A stretch of DNA of 64,000 nucleotides from an uncultured Paracoccaceae bacterium (GCA_947503175.1 CANNCO010000001.1:1550001-1614000); one strand, 5' to 3'. Counted from the first letter of the stretch, positions 1 to 9,977 are shown. Numbers and translations are program-made. The notes: a model not told the origin generated them from the letters alone.

Positions 1-798
1 GGCGATGCCGCCCAGATACATGACATCCGGCTGCACGATATCGACCGCGCGCATGTCGATCATCCGTTTCCAGATCGGCAGCAGGCAATCCTGTTCCCCC
101 CCGGTCACGTCGATCGTCAGCGCCTCGGCCACTTCCTTGGTCTGCTCAAGCTCCCAGTAGGGGCATGGCTCCTCGAAGTGGCAGTACCCGTGATCCTCCA
201 GCATCCGGCCCACCTTGATGGCGCGGGGCGGCGCGTAACAGCTGTTGGCATCGATCAGCAGATCGGCATCGTTGCCCAGCGCACGCCGCATGGTCGGGAT
301 GATCTCTTCGGTCCGGCCCGGCCATTCGTCCTGCCCCCGGCCCACCTCGGCGCCCGCGCGCACCTTGAAAGCGGTGAATCCTTTCTCTCCCTGCAGCCGG
401 ATCATCCGCTCGGCCTCGTCCTCCGGCGTGATGTCGCGCTTCATTGACGACGCATAGGCCCGAAGCCGCCCGGGCGCCCCGCCTAGAAGTTCCACCACCG
501 GCTTTCCGGCGACCTTGCCGCGCATATCCCAGATCGCGGTATCGACCCCGCCCATGGCGCGGCAGATATAGGAGCCCGGGAACTTGTGCTCACGCTCGGT
601 AACAAAATCCAGAAGGTCGTCCAGATCGGTCGTGTCCCGGTCCAGAACCCACGGCGCGACCTGCCGGTGCAGCACCTGACAGGTAATGTCGGAGTGATAT
701 GTCGACACCTGCCCCCAGCCCTCTGCCCCATCCTCTACCGTGACCCGGACGAACCCCACGAATTCATTACAAAACGTCTCGATCCGGGTGAGTTTCAT
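1..798 (-). CDS. Mandelate racemase/muconate lactonizing (enolase superfamily) enzyme, C-terminus cut by window edge
   Basis: The 266 visible residues start with MKLTRIETF and show an enolase-superfamily capping domain followed by the start of the TIM barrel. The KVR pair (FKVRAG) sits where the catalytic KxK/KxR motif lies. Metal ligands are visible as D in LLIDANS, E in FEEPCPYW and E in GGEQD. Such enzymes abstract a proton alpha to a carboxylate, usually dehydrating or racemising sugar acids or amino-acid derivatives; the substrate cannot be read from the sequence. The ATG overlaps the stop of the upstream GMC oxidoreductase (ATGA), so the two are translationally coupled. The last ~100 residues lie outside the window. 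Confidence 0.9.
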   Translation of the reverse strand, partial: MKLTRIETFCNEFVGFVRVTVEDGAEGWGQVSTYHSDITCQVLHRQVAPWVLDRDTTDLDDLLDFVTEREHKFPGSYICRAMGGVDTAIWDMRGKVAGKPVVELLGGAPGRLRAYASSMKRDITPEDEAERMIRLQGEKGFTAFKVRAGAEVGRGQDEWPGRTEEIIPTMRRALGNDADLLIDANSCYAPPRAIKVGRMLEDHGYCHFEEPCPYWELEQTKEVAEALTIDVTGGEQDCLLPIWKRMIDMRAVDIVQPDVMYLGGIA

Positions 799-2414
799 GG
801 GATGCCCTCCTCTAGGATCAGATCGGCGGCGCGTTCCGCCACCATGATTGTGGGCGCATTGATATTGCCCGACGTGATATTGGGAAAGACCGACGCATCC
901 ACCACACGCAGGCCCGTCATCCCATGGACCCGCAGATGTGCGTCGGTCACGGATGTCCTGGGGTCGTCGCCCATCCGGCAGGTGGCGCAGGGGTGAAACA
1001 CGGTCCAGGCGTTGTCGCGGATGTAACCGGCGAACGCGGCGTCTTCGGTCATATCCGCCCCCGGCGCGATCTCCGTCTCGATCAGCTTCGCAATCGACGG
1101 CGCTGCGGCGATCCGCCGGATCAGGTGCATGGCACGCAGCGCATCCGCCCCGTCCTGTTCAGTGTCCAGATAGCGCGGCTGGATCACCGGCGCATCGAAC
1201 GGATCGGCAGAGCGCAACGCGATGCTGCCCCGGCTGGTCGGACGGCAGGCGCTGAAGCCAATCAGGAACCCCGGAAATGGATCGGGCGCCATCAGCGGGC
1301 GCTTGCCTGGTGGCGCGCGGGTATAGCTAACGGGCGAGAAATAGAGCTGGATGTCGGGGGCGTCGAGATCTTCGGATGTCCGCACGAACCCGCCACCCTG
1401 ATTGATCGAAAGCGCCAGCGGCCCGCCCCGGGTCAGAAGGTACTCTACCCCCACACGCAGCTTTCCCGTCCAGGGTCCGAGCACCTGATTGAGCGTAGGC
1501 ACGCGAGAGCGATAGAGAAAATCGATCCCCAGATGATCCTGCATATGCTGCCCCACGGCTGGCAGGTCCGCATGGGGCGTAATCCCCAGCGCCCGCAGGT
1601 CAGAGGCCGGGCCGATCCCGCTGAGCATCAGTAGCTGCGGAGAGTTCACGGCACCCGCGCTCAGGATCACCTCCCGGCCCGCATGCGCTTGGTGGTCTTG
1701 CCCCTTATGGCGATAGCGAAGGCCGGTGACGCGCGTTCCCTCGACCGTCAGACCTGTCACATGGGCGCGGGTCTTCAGCACCAGATTGGATCGCTTCAAG
1801 GCAGGGCGCAGATAGCACCGCGCCGTCGATGCCCGTCGCCCGCCCTTCGTTGTGATCTGATAGATCGACAGCCCATCCATCTCTGCGCCGTTGTAATCGG
1901 CGGTCGTTCCAAGTCCCGTCTCTTCCCCGGCCGCCAGCCAGTTCCGGCAAAGCGGGTGCACCGCGTCAGATATATCCTGAACCGCCAGCGGCCCGTCACC
2001 GCCGCGCAGCGCGTCCGCACCCCGCGACCAGCATTCCAGCTTGCGGAAATACGGCGCGACACCGGGCCAGTCCCAGCCCTTGGCCCCTGCCCTTGCCCAG
2101 TCGTCGAAATCGCGCGGATGGCCGCGGACATAGACCATGGCGTTGATCGAGCTTGACCCGCCCAGCACCTTGCCCCGTGGCCAATAGCTCGTCTTGCCGC
2201 CGATCCCGGGCACCGGTTCGGTCTGGTACTTCCAGTTGATGCGCCCGTCGTAATAGGCCTTGCCATAGCCGATGGGCATCTGCACCCAGGGTGACCAGTC
2301 GCGCCCGCCTGCTTCGAGGACCAGCACCCGAAAACGCCCGTTCGCGGTCAGCCGGTTGGCCAGCACCGCGCCGGCGGACCCCGCGCCCACAACGATGTAG
2401 TCGTATGTTCCCAT
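795..2414 (-). CDS. GMC-family flavin oxidoreductase (choline/alcohol dehydrogenase-like)
   Basis: A 539-residue protein with the full GMC layout: N-terminal FAD motif VVGAGSAGAVLANRL, GMC signature 1 around RGKVLGGSSSINAMVYVRG, signature 2 GAVNSPQLLMLSGIG, and the C-terminal catalytic His/Asn region (FHPCATCRMG and ITSGNINAPT). It should oxidise a primary alcohol with FAD. The reading frame continues upstream, but the ATG at 2414 is preceded by a strong GGAGGGG ribosome site and starts directly at the FAD strand (MGTYDYIVVG), so it is preferred. Its stop overlaps the start of the enolase-superfamily gene, suggesting alcohol oxidation and acid dehydration in one pathway. True choline dehydrogenase is possible, but no bet genes are adjacent. 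Confidence 0.9.
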   Translation of the reverse strand: MGTYDYIVVGAGSAGAVLANRLTANGRFRVLVLEAGGRDWSPWVQMPIGYGKAYYDGRINWKYQTEPVPGIGGKTSYWPRGKVLGGSSSINAMVYVRGHPRDFDDWARAGAKGWDWPGVAPYFRKLECWSRGADALRGGDGPLAVQDISDAVHPLCRNWLAAGEETGLGTTADYNGAEMDGLSIYQITTKGGRRASTARCYLRPALKRSNLVLKTRAHVTGLTVEGTRVTGLRYRHKGQDHQAHAGREVILSAGAVNSPQLLMLSGIGPASDLRALGITPHADLPAVGQHMQDHLGIDFLYRSRVPTLNQVLGPWTGKLRVGVEYLLTRGGPLALSINQGGGFVRTSEDLDAPDIQLYFSPVSYTRAPPGKRPLMAPDPFPGFLIGFSACRPTSRGSIALRSADPFDAPVIQPRYLDTEQDGADALRAMHLIRRIAAAPSIAKLIETEIAPGADMTEDAAFAGYIRDNAWTVFHPCATCRMGDDPRTSVTDAHLRVHGMTGLRVVDASVFPNITSGNINAPTIMVAERAADLILEEGIP

Positions 2415-2611
2415 CACCCCTCCGGCACCCGCGCCATGGAAACGCGAAAGAGGGCCCATGTTCCAGACCGGAACCGTCATTCGATCACGAAAATGCGCCG
2501 CGTGCGGTTTTCGTTTCAGGCCAAGTGGTCTAGAAATCCCCAGCGGCAGCCGCCGCACATTCCGACCATGGAACAGGGATCGCAAGACCTGCGGTCCGGG
2601 GCGAGAACAGG

Positions 2612-3835
2612 GTGACAGAGATGAAAGACGAAACCGCAAAGGGCTTTGGTCCCGATCTGGGACCGTTTCAGTGGGACGATCCCCTTCGGCTGGAAGACTG
2701 CTTGAGCGAAGACGAGCGTATGCTGCGCGACGCGGCCCGCACCTTCGCCGAAAGCCGCCTTCAGCCAAAAGTCACGGCCGCCTACCGCGAGGAAACACCC
2801 GATCCCGGGGTCTTCCGCGAGATGGGCGAAGCGGGGCTTCTCGGCCTGACAATCCCCGAGGCATACGGCGGGCTTGGAGCCGGATACGTGACCTATGGCC
2901 TTGTTGCACGCGAGGTCGAGCGCGTCGATTCCGGCTATCGGTCGATGATGTCGGTCCAGTCTTCCCTGGTGATGTACCCGATCCACGCCTATGGCTCGGA
3001 CGAGCAGCGGCAGAAATACCTGCCGAAACTGGCAAGCGGCGAGTGGATCGGGTGTTTCGGGCTGACCGAGCCCGATGCCGGCTCGGACCCCGCCGGCATG
3101 AAAACCCGCGCCGAAAAGACTGATAGCGGCTATCGGATCACGGGTTCAAAGATGTGGATTTCGAACAGCCCGTTTGCCGATGTGTTCGTGGTCTGGGCCA
3201 AGTCCGACGCCCATGACGGCAAAATCCGCGGCTTTGTCCTCGAGAAAGGCATGACCGGTCTTTCGGCCCCGAAGATCGGCGGGAAACTCAGCCTGCGGGC
3301 CTCGACCACGGGCGAGATCGTGATGGATGGCGTGGAGGTGGGCGAGGATGCCCTTCTGCCCGGTGTTCAGGGGCTGAAAGGACCTTTCGGATGTCTGAAC
3401 CGTGCGCGCTATGGCATCGCATGGGGTGTGATGGGGGCGGCCGAGGATTGCTGGATGCGGGCCCGGGATTACGGCCTTGATCGCAAGCAATTCGGCAAGC
3501 CCTTGGCGCAGAACCAGCTTTTCCAGAAAAAACTCGCGGATATGCAGACCGAGATCACCCTTGGCCTTCACGCCGCCCTGCAGGTGGGCCGTCTGATGGA
3601 GGACGGCCGCGCAGCGCCAGAGATGATCAGCCTGATCAAGCGCAACAATTGCGGCAAGGCTTTGGACGTCGCGCGACAGGCTCGCGACATGCATGGCGGG
3701 AACGGCATTCAGGAAGAGTATCAGGTGATGCGCCACATGGTGAACCTCGAAACCGTGAACACCTATGAAGGAACGCATGATGTCCATGCCCTGATCCTTG
3801 GTCGGGCGCAGACCGGGCTGCAGGCGTTTTTCTGA
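2612..3835 (+). CDS. gcdH: Glutaryl-CoA dehydrogenase
   Basis: An acyl-CoA dehydrogenase of about 405 residues. The glutaryl-CoA subtype is supported by [24 protein letters not shown] and the C-terminal [16 protein letters not shown] block that carries the catalytic glutamate. It oxidises and decarboxylates glutaryl-CoA to crotonyl-CoA in lysine, tryptophan and aromatic catabolism, passing electrons to ETF. The frame opens with GTG at 2612; the ATG at 2621 (MKDETAK) is an equally good start and neither has a clear ribosome site. It is divergent from the GMC gene with about 200 bp between, and convergent with the Gfo/Idh gene. The CoA-transferase often adjacent to gcdH is absent here. Confidence 0.93.
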   Translation: MTEMKDETAKGFGPDLGPFQWDDPLRLEDCLSEDERMLRDAARTFAESRLQPKVTAAYREETPDPGVFREMGEAGLLGLTIPEAYGGLGAGYVTYGLVAREVERVDSGYRSMMSVQSSLVMYPIHAYGSDEQRQKYLPKLASGEWIGCFGLTEPDAGSDPAGMKTRAEKTDSGYRITGSKMWISNSPFADVFVVWAKSDAHDGKIRGFVLEKGMTGLSAPKIGGKLSLRASTTGEIVMDGVEVGEDALLPGVQGLKGPFGCLNRARYGIAWGVMGAAEDCWMRARDYGLDRKQFGKPLAQNQLFQKKLADMQTEITLGLHAALQVGRLMEDGRAAPEMISLIKRNNCGKALDVARQARDMHGGNGIQEEYQVMRHMVNLETVNTYEGTHDVHALILGRAQTGLQAFF

Positions 3836-3847
3836 CCTCCCTTCGAC

Positions 3848-3861
3848 CCGTTCGGGAACGG
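3848..3861. terminator. Short hairpin between convergent genes
   Basis: CCGTTC and GAACGG form a 6-bp stem with a 2-base gap in the 31-bp space between the stops of gcdH and the convergent Gfo/Idh gene. No T-run follows on either strand, so a terminator role rests mainly on position. Confidence 0.35.
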
Positions 3862-3866
3862 CGCCT

Positions 3867-4880
3867 TCAGAGGTTCAGTTCGACCTTTGAGCCGCTTTCG
3901 GCAGAGCGATAGATCGCGTCTTCGATTGCTTGGACAGCAAGGTAATCGCGCGCTTCGTTCTCGAACGCGCGTTGTCCGGAAAGTGCCTCGATAACATGGG
4001 CTTGCAGGTGGAACGTGCAGTCGCCGCCAAAGCTGCCGGTCGTATCAGGCGCAAGTTTCCGGGTGGTTTCGACCGCACCGAAGGCGCGGTGATGGACCGA
4101 TCCGTCGCCAAGAAGGGTCAGGGTGCCGCCATCGCCTTCGAACACCCCCTCACCCATCGTGCAGCGGGCGTTTTCGGCGGCGTGATCGAGGCAGCGATTG
4201 CCATCGAACAGAACCCGCACACCGCCGGGGTGATCGAACAGGACATAACCCGCATCTTCGCCCGCGATCCCCGGATTGATCCGGCGCAGGTCGGCGTAAA
4301 CGGCGGTCGGATTGCCGAAGAGAAACCGGAACGTATCGATCCAGTGGACCGCCGTCTCATGGATCAGGAAACGGGGCATGTCACGGAAATAGGGCTGGCG
4401 GGACAGATAGGCCCCAGGGCCCTGCCCGTCGCCGGGACGAAAGCGGAAACCGGCCTGAAGCGGTGTGCCGATTTCGCCGGCCTCCAGACAATCACGGATC
4501 GCGCGATACCATGGCTGAAAACGGAAATTCTCATGTACGATCAACGGGATGCCAGAAGCCTCGGCAAGCTCTGTCATGGCCCGCGCCTCGTGTTGTGAGG
4601 TGCAGAAGGGTTTTTGACAGATGATCGCGCTCACGCCTGCATCCACCGCCGCCCGGATCGCGTCGGCATGGCCCGGCGGCGGCAGGATGATATCGAGGAT
4701 ATCGGGGGTCGTGACGTCCAGCATCTCGCCCAGATCGCCGAAGGCCGGGGCGCCTGTGGCGGCGGCGCGGGACAGGTCGTGATCGGCAACGCCCACCAGT
4801 TCCGCACCCGCGATCCGGCGCCATCCGTCGAGGTGAAACCGGCTGAAATACCCCGCTCCGAGACAGGCGACACGGATCAT
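3867..4880 (-). CDS. Gfo/Idh/MocA family NAD(P)-dependent oxidoreductase
   Basis: A 337-residue protein with an N-terminal Rossmann motif (ACLGAGYFSRFH), the family's xKPF motif as CQKPF near residue 93, and the C-terminal substrate domain with the HExxxHWID motif (IHETAVHWIDTFRF). Such enzymes oxidise or reduce a hydroxyl of a sugar, inositol or related polyol. It is the last gene of a minus-strand series that starts with a dipeptide-type transporter. The 124-bp gap to the ThDP gene carries phased 11-bp repeats, suggesting this gene also has its own control. Substrate unknown. Confidence 0.9.
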   Translation of the reverse strand: MIRVACLGAGYFSRFHLDGWRRIAGAELVGVADHDLSRAAATGAPAFGDLGEMLDVTTPDILDIILPPPGHADAIRAAVDAGVSAIICQKPFCTSQHEARAMTELAEASGIPLIVHENFRFQPWYRAIRDCLEAGEIGTPLQAGFRFRPGDGQGPGAYLSRQPYFRDMPRFLIHETAVHWIDTFRFLFGNPTAVYADLRRINPGIAGEDAGYVLFDHPGGVRVLFDGNRCLDHAAENARCTMGEGVFEGDGGTLTLLGDGSVHHRAFGAVETTRKLAPDTTGSFGGDCTFHLQAHVIEALSGQRAFENEARDYLAVQAIEDAIYRSAESGSKVELNL

Positions 4881-4947
4881 GGCATGGACCCTCCCGACGC
4901 CCTTTGAACGCGGTGGTTAATGCGGCGTCAAGGTGTGCGAACGCTCC

Positions 4948-4991
4948 ATGCGCATACCATGCGCATACCATGTGTATGTCATGCGCATGCG
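4948..4991. promoter_or_regulatory. Four helically phased 11-bp repeats, likely operator array
   Basis: Four consecutive 11-mers begin at 4948, 4959, 4970 and 4981: ATGCGCATACC, ATGCGCATACC, ATGTGTATGTC and ATGCGCATGCG. Three contain the self-complementary octamer ATGCGCAT; the third is a degenerate version. The 11-bp period is about one helical turn, so bound dimers would line up on one DNA face. The array is 68 bp upstream of the Gfo/Idh start and just past the stop of the ThDP gene. An operator array is inferred; the binding protein is unknown. Confidence 0.6.
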
Positions 4992-5004
4992 CTTGCGGGA
5001 CGGC

Positions 5005-6600
5005 CTAGCCCAGCGCCGGGTGTTTCTGGGCCCGGACCTCGACCATCCCAGGGCCCCTCACCCTGACCATCGCGGCAATCGCGGCGGCCACCGTCGCCGG
5101 TAACGGATCGCAGCTTTGAAACGGGATGCCATAGGACTCCGCCACCGCACAGAAGTCCGGCGGGGTCGGATCGCAGCCCAGCACGGTGACGCCCGCGGCC
5201 TCCATCGAGGTGGCGATTTCCTGATAACCGTGATTGTTCCAGATCACGAAGGTGACGGGCAGGTTTTCATCGACCGCCGTCATGATCTCGGGGTGGCTGA
5301 ACTGCGCACCGCCGTCGCCCGCGATACAGATCACCCGCGGACCCGGCACGGCGACAGCCGCCCCGATCGCCGCCGGGATACCGTAGCCCAGCGCGCCGAA
5401 CCCGGTCGCGGCATTGAACCAGCCGCCGGGAACGTCGTGATCGTAATAGAGATTGCCCGCATAGATCGGCTGCGCGGAATCGCCCACGATCACCGCGCCC
5501 GGAACCGCATTGCGGATCGCATCCAGCACATCGACGAGACCAGCGAGATCTGCCGGAAGCTCGCGGCGTGCGCGACGGCGCACCTCGCCAGCCCGCTCGG
5601 GACCATGAAAGGCGGGGCCACCCACCGGCATGGCCTGAAGGAGCGCGTCGAGAACGGCGCCTGCATCCCCTTCTATGGCAATCTCCGTGGGATGCCGGGC
5701 CAGTTGTTCGGGGCAGATGTCGACGCGGATCAGGTTCGTCATGGCGGCCATTTCGCCGGTCGCATACATATCGTAATCGGTCTCGCCAAACTCGGTTCCC
5801 ACGGCCAGAACGGCGTCGGCACCCGAGATCAGATCACGGACAGGGCCAAGGCTGGGGCTGGCCGGGATGCCCAGCGGGTGCGCATACATCAGGCCGCGGG
5901 CGTTGACCGTCTGCACGACCGGCGCGCCCAGACGTTCGGCAAGGGAGCGCAGCCGCCCCGCAGCGTGGCGCGCCCCGCCGCCGGCAAGGATCACCGGGGC
6001 GGTCGCCTTTGACAGAACCGCGATGGCGGCCTCGACCCCGCCCTGATCCGGAGCAGCGACTGCGGGGGGGACGGCTGCCACATCGCGCGGGCCCTCATGG
6101 CCCGCCACATCAAGCGGTATCTCTATATGCGTCGGACCGGGACGCCCCGACCGGAACGGTGCAAAGGCACGGTCAAGCGCCGGGGCAAGGTCACCCGCTT
6201 TTTCGATACGTTCGGAGACCAGCGCCACCTGCCGCGCCAGAGCGCGCTGATCGGGCAATTCATGCAGTTTCCCCAGACCCTTCCCAAGCGTGGACAAGGC
6301 ATTCACGCCCGAGACGACCAGCATCGGCACCGAATCCGCCCGCGCCTGCCCCATCGCGGTCAGCGTGTTGGTCAGACCCGGACCGGTGATCACGAAGGCG
6401 ACGCCCGGTTTGCCCGACGCCCGCGCATAACCGTCAGCCATGAAGCCCGCGCCCTGTTCGTGGCGCGGGATCACATGGCGGATGCCCGAGGCCGCGAGAC
6501 CCCGGTACAGCTCGACCGTATGAACGCCCGGAATGCCGAACACCGTGTCGACGCCGCGCGCCAGAAGCCCGGTGACCAGTGCTTCGCCGATCGTCGCCAT
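5005..6600 (-). CDS. ThDP-dependent enzyme of the acetolactate synthase/2-oxoacid decarboxylase family (AruI-like)
   Basis: A 531-residue ThDP enzyme with the three usual domains. The catalytic glutamate is in RHEQGAGFMADGYAR near residue 48; the cofactor motif runs from AGDGGAQFSHPE to FVIWNN. The segment LGKGLGKLHELPDQ resembles proteins annotated as 5-guanidino-2-oxopentanoate decarboxylase (AruI, arginine transaminase pathway); this subtype call is from memory of the family. No small regulatory ALS subunit is nearby, which argues against biosynthetic acetolactate synthase. It lies 63 bp downstream of the second ABC ATPase, on the same strand, suggesting it acts on an imported compound. 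Confidence 0.82.
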   Translation of the reverse strand: MATIGEALVTGLLARGVDTVFGIPGVHTVELYRGLAASGIRHVIPRHEQGAGFMADGYARASGKPGVAFVITGPGLTNTLTAMGQARADSVPMLVVSGVNALSTLGKGLGKLHELPDQRALARQVALVSERIEKAGDLAPALDRAFAPFRSGRPGPTHIEIPLDVAGHEGPRDVAAVPPAVAAPDQGGVEAAIAVLSKATAPVILAGGGARHAAGRLRSLAERLGAPVVQTVNARGLMYAHPLGIPASPSLGPVRDLISGADAVLAVGTEFGETDYDMYATGEMAAMTNLIRVDICPEQLARHPTEIAIEGDAGAVLDALLQAMPVGGPAFHGPERAGEVRRRARRELPADLAGLVDVLDAIRNAVPGAVIVGDSAQPIYAGNLYYDHDVPGGWFNAATGFGALGYGIPAAIGAAVAVPGPRVICIAGDGGAQFSHPEIMTAVDENLPVTFVIWNNHGYQEIATSMEAAGVTVLGCDPTPPDFCAVAESYGIPFQSCDPLPATVAAAIAAMVRVRGPGMVEVRAQKHPALG

Positions 6601-6663
6601 GCTGCGCCCCTTCGTCCTGTCTCCGGCCTCACCTGACAGGGATCGCGGGCCGAGAGCAAGCGC

Positions 6664-7617
6664 CTAGAGCGGATTGAAACAGGCAACGCTGTGGGACGGG
6701 TCCAGATCGGTCAGATCGGGGGCGGAGGCGGCGCAGGCCTCGGTCGCAAAGGCGCAGCGGGCCCGGAACGCGCAGCCCGTGGGCGGGTTCAGCGGATCGG
6801 GCAGTTCGGCATCCTTGCCCTCGGGCGCGGTCAGCGGGCGGCCCACCACCGGCGCGCTGTCGGCCAGAAGTCTCGTATAGGGGTGCCGGGGGCGGGCAAA
6901 GATGTCTTCGGCCCGGCCAACCTCGACCACCGACCCGAAATAGAGGACGGCGACCCGGTCGCTCACCGCCTCGACCACCGCAAGGTCATGGCTGATGAAC
7001 AGATAGGTCAGCCCGAACTCGGATTTGAGATCGGCCAGAAGGTTCAGCACCTGCGCCTGCACAGACACATCGAGCGCCGAGACCGGCTCGTCGAGGATCA
7101 GGATGTTCGCCTCGGCGGCAAGGGCCCGTGCGATGCCGATCCTCTGGGCCTGGCCACCGGAAAACTCGTGCGGATAGCGGTCGAGGAAATCCTCGCGCAG
7201 GTTCACGGCGGCAAAAATCTCGGCGATGCGTCTGGCGCGCTCGGGTTTGCTCATGTTGTGGAGTTGTTTGAGCGGGGCGTCCATCACCTGACGGATCGTC
7301 TTGCGCGGGTTCAGGCTGCTGATCGGATCCTGAAACACGTATTGGATCTTGCGCCCGAACACGGCCGGATCGGCGTTGTCGAGGGCCGCGCCTTCGATCT
7401 CGATCGTACCGGTGGAGACCGGCAGAAGACCTACGAGCATACGGGCAAGCGTGGACTTGCCGCAGCCCGATTCGCCAACGATACCAAGAGTTTCACCCTT
7501 CTCGACCGTCAGGGTCACCGGGCGGACCGCATGGACCCGGCCCTTTCCGGTCCCGAACAGGGACTTGCCGACCTCGAAGGTCTTGGACAGATCGGTGAGC
7601 TTCAGCGCGGCGGTCAT
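6664..7617 (-). CDS. Dipeptide/oligopeptide-type ABC transporter ATP-binding protein (DppF-like)
   Basis: A 317-residue ATPase with Walker A GESGCGKS, Q-loop region YVFQDPISSLNPR, signature SGGQAQRIGIARAL and Walker B ILILDEPVSALD. The C-terminal cysteine-rich tail (CAFRARCAFATEAC) is the oligopeptide-type extension. Its ATG overlaps the stop of the upstream permease/ATPase fusion by four bases (ATGA). It supplies the second nucleotide-binding domain of the peptide-type importer encoded upstream. Confidence 0.94.
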   Translation of the reverse strand: MTAALKLTDLSKTFEVGKSLFGTGKGRVHAVRPVTLTVEKGETLGIVGESGCGKSTLARMLVGLLPVSTGTIEIEGAALDNADPAVFGRKIQYVFQDPISSLNPRKTIRQVMDAPLKQLHNMSKPERARRIAEIFAAVNLREDFLDRYPHEFSGGQAQRIGIARALAAEANILILDEPVSALDVSVQAQVLNLLADLKSEFGLTYLFISHDLAVVEAVSDRVAVLYFGSVVEVGRAEDIFARPRHPYTRLLADSAPVVGRPLTAPEGKDAELPDPLNPPTGCAFRARCAFATEACAASAPDLTDLDPSHSVACFNPL

Positions 7618-9497
7618 TGGGCGGCCTCGGTTCTGGGTGCGCGTTCAGGGTCGATGCAGCGTACCGCACGGGTTCCGTGGGCGACCAGCGCGACCTCGCC
7701 CGCGCGGCAGGCCGGGGCCGCCTTGTCGCAGCGTTCGGCGAAGGCGCAGCCCTCGGGTAGCTGGTCGACCATGGGCGGCAGGCCGGGGATCGCGGCAAGA
7801 ACCCGGCGCCCACCCCCAAGCTCGGGCACGCAATCGATCAGGCGCTTGGTATAGGGATGGACCGGGGCGGCCAGAACCTCGCCCGTCACGCCCTCTTCCA
7901 CGATCCGGCCCGCATACATCACCGCGACCCGGTCGCAGAGCTGGGCCACCACGCCGAAGTCATGGGTGATAAAGACGATGGCAAGGCCGCGTTCACGGCG
8001 CAGATCGTTCAGAAGCGCAAGGATCTGCGCCTGCACGGTCACGTCAAGCGCGGTGGTGGGTTCATCGGCGATGATCACATCGGGGTCGTTGGCCAGCGCC
8101 ATGGCGATGCCCACGCGCTGGCGCATGCCCCCCGACATCTCGTGCGGATAGCTGTCGATGCGGCTTTCGGCATTGGGAATGCGCACGGATTTCAAAAGCT
8201 CGATGGCATTCGCGCGGCCGTCCGCCCGGCTGATCCGGCGGTGGGACGAGATCGCCTCGGCCAGCTGATCGCCGACCCGGTAAAGCGGGTGGAGCGTGGA
8301 GAGCGGATCCTGAAAAATATAGGCGACTTTGTTGCCGCGAAGCGCGCGCAGTTTTTCGTAAGGGGCACCCACGAGGTCCTCGCCCTCGAACCGCACCGCG
8401 CCACCGGTGATGACGCCGGGGGGTGAGGCGACAAGACCCATGACGCTGAGTGCCGTCACGGATTTGCCCGACCCGCTTTCGCCGATGATCCCAAGGCATT
8501 CGCCGGGTCTGACCGAAAGCGTGACGCCGCCCACGGCTTTGTAAACGCGGTCCTTGACGTGGAACTGGGTCTGCAGGTCGTCGAGGGCGAGGATGCCGTC
8601 GCCCGTGGGCTTGGGCACGTGTTTGCGGTCGACCAGCGTCGCGGGCATCGGGCGGCTGAGCGCGCCGGATTTGAGGCGCGGATCAAGCGCGTCCCGCACG
8701 CCGTCGCCCAGAAGGTTGATCGCCATCACGATGATCAGGATCATCACGCCCGGAACGATGGAGGTGTGCGGGTTGGTGATCAGCGCCGAGCGCGCCTCGC
8801 CCAGCATCGAACCCAGATCAGCCTGGGGTGGCTGGCTTCCGAGCCCGAGGAAGGACAGGCCCGCCGTCTCGAGGATCATCCAGCCGATGGTGGTCGACAT
8901 GGCGATGACGATGACCGGCACGACATTCGGCAGGATCTCGGTCAGGATGATCCGCGCATCGCTCATCCCCGCAAGGCGCGCGGCATCGACGAACTCCTTG
9001 TTCGCGATGCCCACGGTAATGCCCCGGATGTTCCGGGCGAAGAACGGCACGTTTACGGCAGCCACGGCGATCAGCGCGTTCATCAGGCCGGGGCCAAGGG
9101 CCGCGACGATGGCCAGTGCGAGCAGGATATAGGGAAACGCCATCAGCATATCGACGCCGCGCATGATCACGTTATCGGTACGCCCGCCGTAATAGCCTGC
9201 GATGATCCCGATCGCCGCGCCGATGGTGGCGGCGATGATCGCGGCGGCAAAGCCCACGGCAAGCGACAGGCGCGTGCCCCACATCAGGCGGCTGAGCAGG
9301 TCGCGCCCCAGATGGTCGGTTCCCAGAAACGCGCCTTCGCTGAAGGGTTTCTTGAAGCGGTCGGCGGTATTCGTCACATCCGGGTCGGGCAGCGGCAGAA
9401 GCGGCGTGATCAGCGCGAGAAAGATCACAACCGCAAGGACAACCCCGCCCCAGAGCGCGAGCCTGTTGCGCGCAAGGAGTTTCAGGAAGGCGGTCAT
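7614..9497 (-). CDS. Fused ABC permease (DppC-like) and ATPase (DppD-like)
   Basis: At 627 residues this is about the sum of a DppC and a DppD. Residues 1-275 form the permease: an N-terminal membrane segment, [13 protein letters not shown], and the EAA-type loop near [14 protein letters not shown]. From about residue 300 an ATPase follows with Walker A GESGSGKS, signature [14 protein letters not shown], Walker [13 protein letters not shown] and the cysteine-bearing tail [14 protein letters not shown]. The stop overlaps the start of the second ATPase. The gene is separated from its partner permease by an opposite-strand gene at 9607-9948. Confidence 0.94.
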   Translation of the reverse strand: MTAFLKLLARNRLALWGGVVLAVVIFLALITPLLPLPDPDVTNTADRFKKPFSEGAFLGTDHLGRDLLSRLMWGTRLSLAVGFAAAIIAATIGAAIGIIAGYYGGRTDNVIMRGVDMLMAFPYILLALAIVAALGPGLMNALIAVAAVNVPFFARNIRGITVGIANKEFVDAARLAGMSDARIILTEILPNVVPVIVIAMSTTIGWMILETAGLSFLGLGSQPPQADLGSMLGEARSALITNPHTSIVPGVMILIIVMAINLLGDGVRDALDPRLKSGALSRPMPATLVDRKHVPKPTGDGILALDDLQTQFHVKDRVYKAVGGVTLSVRPGECLGIIGESGSGKSVTALSVMGLVASPPGVITGGAVRFEGEDLVGAPYEKLRALRGNKVAYIFQDPLSTLHPLYRVGDQLAEAISSHRRISRADGRANAIELLKSVRIPNAESRIDSYPHEMSGGMRQRVGIAMALANDPDVIIADEPTTALDVTVQAQILALLNDLRRERGLAIVFITHDFGVVAQLCDRVAVMYAGRIVEEGVTGEVLAAPVHPYTKRLIDCVPELGGGRRVLAAIPGLPPMVDQLPEGCAFAERCDKAAPACRAGEVALVAHGTRAVRCIDPERAPRTEAAQ

Positions 9498-9606
9498 CCG
9501 CGCACCCGCAATAACGCTTTCGTGACCAATCGTTGCCCGGAAAAGCCGTGGTCATATCTGACGGTCATGAGCTTGCCCATATCCTCAGATCGGAGTTGAA
9601 ATCCCC

Positions 9607-9948
9607 ATGCGCCGGACCCTCCCCATCTTTCTTGCCGCGACGCTGACCGCAACCTCGGCCTTCGCCGTCGATGGAACCGTGATCCCCATTTCGGACGCCA
9701 AGCGCGGTCAAAGCGTCACCGTCGCGGGCGAGGTGTCGCGCATTCTGGACGAAGACACGTTCCGGCTTTCGGATGCGTCCGGGAATATCCGCGTCTACAT
9801 CGGCCCCAACCGTCTGCCCGTCCGCACCGGTGACGCGGTGACGGTCTCCGGTTTCGTCGACAACGATTTGGGCCCGCGCGAGATCTATGCCGACAGCCTG
9901 ATCGATGCAGACGGTACCGAAGTCGTATTCGACCGCCGGTACGAGTAA
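9607..9948 (+). CDS. Secreted bacterial OB-fold (BOF/YgiW-like) protein
   Basis: A 113-residue protein with a Sec signal peptide (MRRTLPIFLAATLTATSAFA, cleaved before VDG), then a single small beta-rich domain. Segments VTVAGEVSRILDEDTFRLSDASG and GDAVTVSGFVDND match the BOF family (YgiW/YdeI), periplasmic proteins linked to stress tolerance in enterobacteria. It lies on the plus strand between two minus-strand genes of one transporter operon, so a transcript covering the operon would be antisense to it. A GGAG ribosome site lies upstream of the ATG. Confidence 0.85.
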   Translation: MRRTLPIFLAATLTATSAFAVDGTVIPISDAKRGQSVTVAGEVSRILDEDTFRLSDASGNIRVYIGPNRLPVRTGDAVTVSGFVDNDLGPREIYADSLIDADGTEVVFDRRYE

Positions 9949-9977
9949 AGGCCGGGACAGAGACCGGGCCGGCGCGG

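Noticed and set aside
4948-4991. Repeat array considered as CRISPR
   Set aside because: Units are 11 bp with no spacers; they are operator-like.
5005-6600. Biosynthetic acetolactate synthase large subunit
   Set aside because: No ilvN-type small subunit adjoins it, it lies in a catabolic transporter operon, and a sequence block fits AruI-like decarboxylases better.
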